Assembly (NCBI RefSeq): GCF_030272615.1 | Contig: NC_081409.1 | Location: 612,978,755 to 613,042,754 of the forward strand | Origin: Cryptomeria japonica | Lineage: Eukaryota; Streptophyta; Pinopsida; Cupressales; Cupressaceae | Reading direction: 5' to 3' | DNA length: 64,000 nt | Shown: piece by piece, positions 58,631 through 64,000 of the stretch | How positions within the stretch are numbered: the stretch's first letter is position 1 | How the letters are laid out: each line of letters begins with the position of its first letter | Position numbers and translations under genes: made by a program | Notes under the pieces: model-generated | What the model saw: only the letters and a program-made list of their open reading frames with translations | What the model was told of the DNA's origin: nothing | Databases searched by the model: none

Positions 58631-60183
58631 CATACAACATATATGTTTGTGGTTCTACCCATCGCTTTGTTTTGATCAAGACTAGCCTCACGAGTTCTCT
58701 CAAATCTATAATCTCAACATAAACCCAAGTCTCCTATACTTCACTATCCTTTTCTTTCTCATATATTGGTAAGAGAAATCTTCCACTATCATGGGCTTGA
58801 CCAACAACATCAAAAACCTTAGTTTCTCTAATAATCTCAATAGGTAGTCTTGAACACATTTTCCTTTTGATCTCCAAATCATCTGGTGAATTCATGAAAT
58901 GATCTTCTAACTGCAATAGATCCCCATGCCTCTTTCCACTTGTCTTTTGAATGATGTCATGGGGATCAAAATTGTCTTCAAAAATGTATGGTTGGAGAGA
59001 GAAAGACATAAACTCTTCATCTATTTTCTCTATTGCTTGCAAGGATGGACAAACATCCAAAGAGTTTCTTAATGAAATAGGAAAATAAGTCTTTGTTTTT
59101 TACTAGTTCTTTGTACTTTTTATATGTTGTCAATTTTCTCACCAAGTCCATGGGATATTTTGGTGTCATGAGAGGTGGGCAAGAGAATCCTCGAACTCTT
59201 ATATAAGTGAATTTGGGAAACTAAATGAACCATGCACCAAACTTCTCTATTAACTCTTGTGCTTTTGGGGATAGCCTTTGTTGAATGCCACCCTACAATG
59301 TCCTATTGATGTGCATAGTGAAAGAATCATTCACCCTCTTGTAATGTGTGTGATTGAGGTAATGTAACTGTGTGTATGAATTACATGCACTCAGTCGTCC
59401 TAATCTAGTACCAATCATTCCTCTATATGCTAGTCTTACATACTGATAAGCCCAGGCAAGTGAGTATATGATGTATGAGCCCATGTAGAATGTGTTTGTT
59501 TGCTCAAGCCTCCTGAGTTGCAAATCATTGTTTTCACTGATGATTTTTTCCCAATTGATCCTCTCTTTCTCCAGTGGCACTATCTCTATGAAGTAGAACA
59601 TCTGAACCTTGAACTTGAAGGCCCATGGGATCTCGAAGAGTTGGCTAAGGAGTGTGATTAGATCACCAAATTCCTCCTTGAAATTGACCCTATGAAGCTT
59701 TCTTGGAAGCTTAGATATGCGTGGCCTACTCTTCAATAGCCAATACTTATTAACTATATCTTGACATTTTTCTGAATCATCATCATAAACTATCTTTGCA
59801 CTATCACTGCTCTTGTATGTCATGTTATTGAACTGAGGTATATGAAAGGCCTCACTGATTACTTCTTCAGAAAGCTAGGTGATATCTCTTCCATCAGGTG
59901 TCATAGTCACTCTCCTATTTGTATCATAGTGTTTGGCACATTTAACGATGAGTTCATTGCACTGCACTACCAAAGGGGATCCTGAGGCCTTCATAATGTT
60001 TCTATCCATTATCATCTTGGCATATCCCATTGGTTTGGTTGTGTAGAGTGAGATTTGAAACTTCTTCATATCAATCTGACCTAGATTGGGATCACCTATA
60101 TTTCCCCAATATGATGTGATCTTGGACTTCACAATGATGTTCTTCGGGTATTCCTTGATGAGGGCTTTTCTTGTTCCCCTCAT
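58631..60183 (-). pseudogene. Unknown transposon-type ORF, N-terminal part
   Basis: Three consecutive minus-strand open segments belong together. 60183-59875 starts RGTRKALIKEYPKN and has YWGNIGDPNLGQID. 59823-59293 (177 residues) has PRKLHRVNFKEEFGDLI, INWEKIISENN, TNTFYMGSYIIYSLAWAYQYV. 59060-58734 has CPSLQAIEKIDEEFMSFSL, NFDPHDIIQKTSGKR, SRLPIEIIRET. They are separated by single stops and at least one frame shift. The frame then runs into the copia D LTR at 58630 and seems to resume at 36145. I do not recognise a catalytic motif. The layout (DIT-x-LSEEVISEAFHIP, then a long helical domain with an INW and an FYMxSYIIY segment) recalls the putative plant transposon protein family, which also fits LINE ORF3. 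Confidence that it was one gene is moderate. Confidence 0.6.
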
Positions 60184-61329
60184 CTTTCACCTATGAGAAT
60201 TGGCTAAGTTAGTTTCATGACTTGATGGTTGATTTGCAAGAAAATCTAATAAACCTAAGGGAAGATATAATTCTATGATGAAAATTTTAACCCTTAACAT
60301 AGAAACTTCACTAATATTGAATCCTTTGCAAATGATCAAAAGATTTTCAAAATTGATTGAAAGAGTTATTATGGACTGAAATTGATGAAATGTACCAGCA
60401 CTAGAAAAAAACTGTGAACTAATCAAAATGAATTGACACTTAATTCTAGATGAAATTGTCTTCTTTCTTGGGCTCTAACAATAATTTTTCTCCCAAGTTT
60501 GATGTTGATCAATTCATTGGCTTTGAAGGAAACAAGATTTCTATCTCTTTTGAACAAAATCATTGGTCGCACTGAGTATCCTAGCTATATTTATGCACCA
60601 AAATCTTTTCGCAATGAAGTAATTTGTTGTGATTATCTGTGTAATATTAGATCATAACCCCAATTGCTAACCTTATTCAAACTTAGATTTCCTTTTCTCA
60701 TAATAAATTATATGAAGTAGAACTCAATTTCGCCAAAGATAAATTCACTGTCTTTCAACAATTGTTGTGACCTGCATGATTTGAACTCGGGTTGGGAGAT
60801 ATCTAGACACAACTCATTGATCTTAAAATTAGAATTGTTGCCTATGAACTCAATCAAAATGTCATGAATCATTTCCTTTTAATCAATTTTCATACTGATA
60901 TCATATGATTACAATGTCACTATCTAAGATGGAAAAATATGTCTCATTTTGACACAAATCATTGCTGAGTGATGACTAGTTGTTCATCGCTCTTGATCAA
61001 GACCAAAGTCATGACCACGAATGGATGGATTCTCTGAAAAATTCATTGTTTCCACCAAGGCAAAGACACTATTGATTAGATGTGTTGATCAAATGCAATG
61101 ATCACCACAAAATTATAGTCCCTCATAGAGTTTGATACTTTATCACAAGTGTTTGGTGATTTCATTAATGTGTTTGCAAATGATGAACACAAAAGTTTCT
61201 TTCATTTAATCTTATGTATTTTTTATTTCTGATTTTAAATGAAAGCATATTGATCCAAATCGTGGCATATTGAAGAAATGATCTTGTTATATTTTACCAC
61301 TTACTTTGAATGTATCACGCCCACATTTT
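60184..61329. other. Unassigned region upstream of the unknown ORF
   Basis: On the minus strand a 79-residue frame (60426-60187) ends one codon before the unknown ORF with SSHETNLANSHR and may be leader. On the plus strand 60460-60900 shows broken stretches such as SPKFDVDQFIGFEGNKISISF and ELNFAKDKFTVFQQ that look coding-derived, but I cannot place them. Confidence 0.35.
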
Positions 61330-62533
61330 TGTCGCGTCCTAAAATTGCACCCCTTGTAATTTTGACTGCATTTGGGTCTTCGCCTTATTGTTTGTGCCAC
61401 TTGGCCTGATTAAAGACTTGATTATGCTCATACACATCACACACAATAAAAAAATTATTTTTTCCCTTATCATACACCTTGATCCTGGCCTAAAATAGGG
61501 TAGGACCAGGGTATGGCACCAAGGCCCTCCTTAAAATAGGGCCCGTTAAACCCTTTTTCCCATTTCAAATTTAAGCTAAAATTCCCTCTCTATGTCGGTC
61601 TATGTTGGAAAATTAGTCAATTAACCCGACATGCAAGTATATAAAGAGGGTTTCCCCTCTCATTTGAACATCGAACATTCATCTATCAATCACATGAGCA
61701 TTCAAGAGCACACAAGAGATCAAGAATTCAAGCATTCAAGAGCACATAAGAGATCAAGAATTCAAGCATTCAAGAGCAATTGAGCATTTTCAGTCTTCCT
61801 TTAATCCTTGGAGCAGCAATAAAGTCAAGATTTAAGCATTGAAGTGGAGATCAACATCCTATTTCATGAAACCCTAATTCCATGTGGAGGCAAGCAAAAC
61901 TTCACAAGGAGGTATAATCATTCAATTTTCAGACATAATTCAACATCTCCCTCAAAAGGAGAACCTTTCCTTTTAGTAATTTAAATTACATTTATCTCAA
62001 TTTCATGGTTAATTCCAAAATTGAGGTTTGACCAAAGGCAAGCTTCTATTCCGAACCTATTTCCTTTTCTTTCTATGTGCAGGAAACAAGTGCACAGCTG
62101 TACTTCTGGAAATAAGCTTCATACACAAAGACAAAATAACACTTTTTGGTGTGCATAAATTCTAGAGGACCAAGAGGTAGCGTCACGGTCCTTGCTTTTC
62201 TGGGGCATTTTAATAAGGCATGTCCAAATCAACTTATTTTATTTTGATCCAAGTGCACGATAAAATCTTGAACCTGTAGCTCATTATTATCTCAGTTTTG
62301 TCTTCAATTCCCGCACTTTACCCTAAATCAACATTTCAACTTACAACAGAGGGAAAAACACATCACAATCAATCAATTCACTTAGCATTCAGTCCTTATC
62401 TAATTTTTGATTGAATCTAGTGGATTCCTCCCCTCTTTTGAATGTAAAGGCCATACCCCCTAAAAAGCGAAAATAAATTTGGTGATTTCTCCTTGTATGT
62501 TGCAAATTGCCAAATCAAATTTTCCCCTTTACA
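61330..62533 (+). repeat. Gypsy-type LTR G, related to element C LTR
   Basis: Starts TGTCGCGTCCTAAAATTGCACC (compare TGTAGTGTC-ATAAAATTG at 19049) and shares later landmarks, including TTTCTATGTGCAGG and a GGACCAAGAGG-CACGGTCCT block, to TTTTCCCCTTTACA. The LTR may in fact continue to 63825, where CACAACA is followed by a primer-binding-site-like sequence. Confidence 0.6.
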
Positions 62534-63350
62534 ATTTTAAAATGCAATCGCCTAATATTGAATGTATTGCAATTGTCACCAATGAAGGAATTCAAACTTT
62601 GCATCAAAATCATTAAGTGCATTCACCTAGCTTCAATACACTACCTTGATTAAATCGATTTATTGGTCATTGACTTGAACGCTTTTCTTTCTGTTCAACA
62701 ACTTTCATTGAATGCAATTCTATTGTTATTGGCAAGAGGCCTCGAGCTTTGTCTTTTGAGTCTTTAAATTAATTTGCCTTGTAATCATTTTATAAAGGTG
62801 AGTGCTTCTTATTAAACTTGTTTCAATGCTTATGCAAGATTTAGAGTTTCACAACTCAAGTCACTTAATGTCATTACCTTTGTATCATTGCATTCATCGA
62901 ACTAAATTCAAATATAAAGCACATCCCATTCATTAAATGCAATTTGATCAATCTTGGTGAGACAACATAGACCTTTGCATCCCAATTCACAATCATCATT
63001 AATTGCCCAACTTATAACTTTAAAATTTTCACTCCTTACAACATTGAGGGTATTGATTTTAAATATCTTCATCTATGCGACGACATTCATCAAATGCTTT
63101 TCCTTTATCATTTAAATCCATCTTCAAACTTTGAATTTTGCATTGAATGTAGCATAGAGATTACATAGTGGAAGCTCAAATGTTGAGGTGGCATCATGAA
63201 ATGCTCACATTTTGCTCTGGAATTCATTAAATGTCCTTGTTCTTCATTCATCACATTCACCAAATGACTCGCATCATGTGGAGTTCAAGGCATTGCTTGT
63301 ATTTTTTCAAAATCAAGCTAGGCTTGATCATAAAAGACACTCTCTTGTTT
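62534..63350. other. Repeat-like sequence with CATT(C/A)A motifs, no gene
   Basis: Phrases such as CATTCACC, CATTAAATGC and CATTGAATG recur irregularly. Possibly the inner half of LTR G. The plus-strand frame at 63212-63409 is judged to be chance. Confidence 0.4.
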
Positions 63351-63354
63351 TTAG

Positions 63355-63655
63355 ATCATCACAATCTAAGACAAGGTGTTTTGGTCAAAGACAAGCTATT
63401 CTAGCCTAAGGCAGGGTGTTCAAGTCAAAGACATGGTGTTCTAGCTTAAGACACCTTGTGTCCTAGACTAGAACAGGGTGTTCTAGCCTAGAATGACTTG
63501 ATAATGCAATTATGAAAATGCTCTAAGTCAAAAGACAAGGTGGTTCTAACCTTGAACAATTAGTGATATAGCTTGAAACAATTGATGTTATAGCATAGGA
63601 TGGGTAGTGATTGAGTCTAGGATGAGGTGTTCTAGTCTAGGATGACTTGACTCAC
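63355..63655. repeat. Degenerate tandem repeat with GGTGTTCTAG core
   Basis: Units of roughly 22-25 bp carry AAGACAAGGTGTT, GCAGGGTGTTCAAG, GACATGGTGTTCTAG, GAACAGGGTGTTCTAG, and later GAGGTGTTCTAG. About eight imperfect copies are spread over 300 bp. Confidence 0.65.
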
Positions 63656-63825
63656 TTTCATGCCTTAGCCAAATTTTTTATTTTTTGAATTTTGAAGGTG
63701 CATCATTCTAGATCACTTCATGCTAGGATATCTCAAAAGAAACTTTGATACTTTATTCAAAACTACAACAAAGTAAAGAGGGGGTCCCCATTTATTATGG
63801 AGTGATGTGTTATTTGGTCACAACA

Positions 63826-63848
63826 TCTGGCAACTCCATTAAGGAAAT
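63826..63848 (+). promoter_or_regulatory. Candidate gypsy primer-binding site
   Basis: TGGCAACTCCATTAAGG at 63828-63844 directly after CACAACA. It resembles the TGGCGACTCCxCTGGGG-type site of Tat-like plant gypsy elements with C-to-T and G-to-A changes. If right, the LTR starting at 61330 is about 2.5 kb and an element body lies beyond 63849. Confidence 0.45.
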
Positions 63849-64000
63849 ATTCCCAAACATTGAGAGAATACAATTCATTTGAAACTTAAAATTTCTGAAA
63901 AAAGTTCACTCGAGCAAATCAAAAGGTTAGAAAATATACAAAAACAAGGAATAAATCTCAAATTGTACCAAGTCTCTTAGCTTTTGATAACCCGAGTGTG

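Overview
The window is nuclear DNA from a plant with a large, repeat-rich genome. Clade is inference: nested, heavily decayed LTR retrotransposons and a plant L1-type LINE fit a gymnosperm such as a conifer, but nothing in the sequence proves this. I found no intact host gene, tRNA, rRNA or CRISPR array. Nearly all recognisable coding sequence belongs to retroelements or ORFs they carry, and almost all of it is broken by stops and frameshifts.

Layout. 1-6900: degenerate repeats, the C-terminal end of a Ty3/gypsy integrase (3551-3766), and a minus-strand coiled-coil pseudogene (5820-6895). 6893-20209: a gypsy-type element (called C) with a gag-like ORF but no visible pol, containing a complete minus-strand Ty1/copia element (A, 11368-18435). 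Element C abuts a minus-strand plant-mobile-domain (PMD) fragment at 20210, and the coiled-coil pseudogene on its other side may be the far end of that same gene. 20948-26541: plus-strand copia element B. 26542-28500: a gypsy LTR (J) with polypurine tract on one side and primer-binding site on the other. 28500-34560: minus-strand gypsy element F (LTR with TATA box, gag, protease, RNase H).

34568-60183 is the deepest nest. A minus-strand ORF of unknown function (N-terminal part 58631-60183, C-terminal part 34568-36145) is split by copia element D (36146-58630). D is split by copia element E (41948-56594), which is split by a full-length LINE (47118-55053) with a clear 17-bp target-site duplication. 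So the order of insertion is: ORF, then D, then E, then the LINE. From 61330 to the end lies another gypsy LTR region and a set of degenerate tandem repeats.

How the parts work together. Each copia element encodes Gag, protease, integrase, reverse transcriptase and RNase H as one polyprotein between LTRs. Protease active-site motifs are independently damaged in A, B and E. The LINE has ORF1 (nucleic-acid binding), ORF2 (endonuclease, RT, RNase H) and, unusually, a third ORF downstream on the same strand whose ATG overlaps the ORF2 stop region. That ORF3, and the minus-strand ORF split by D, look distantly like the family named putative plant transposon protein. They are the most interesting items here.
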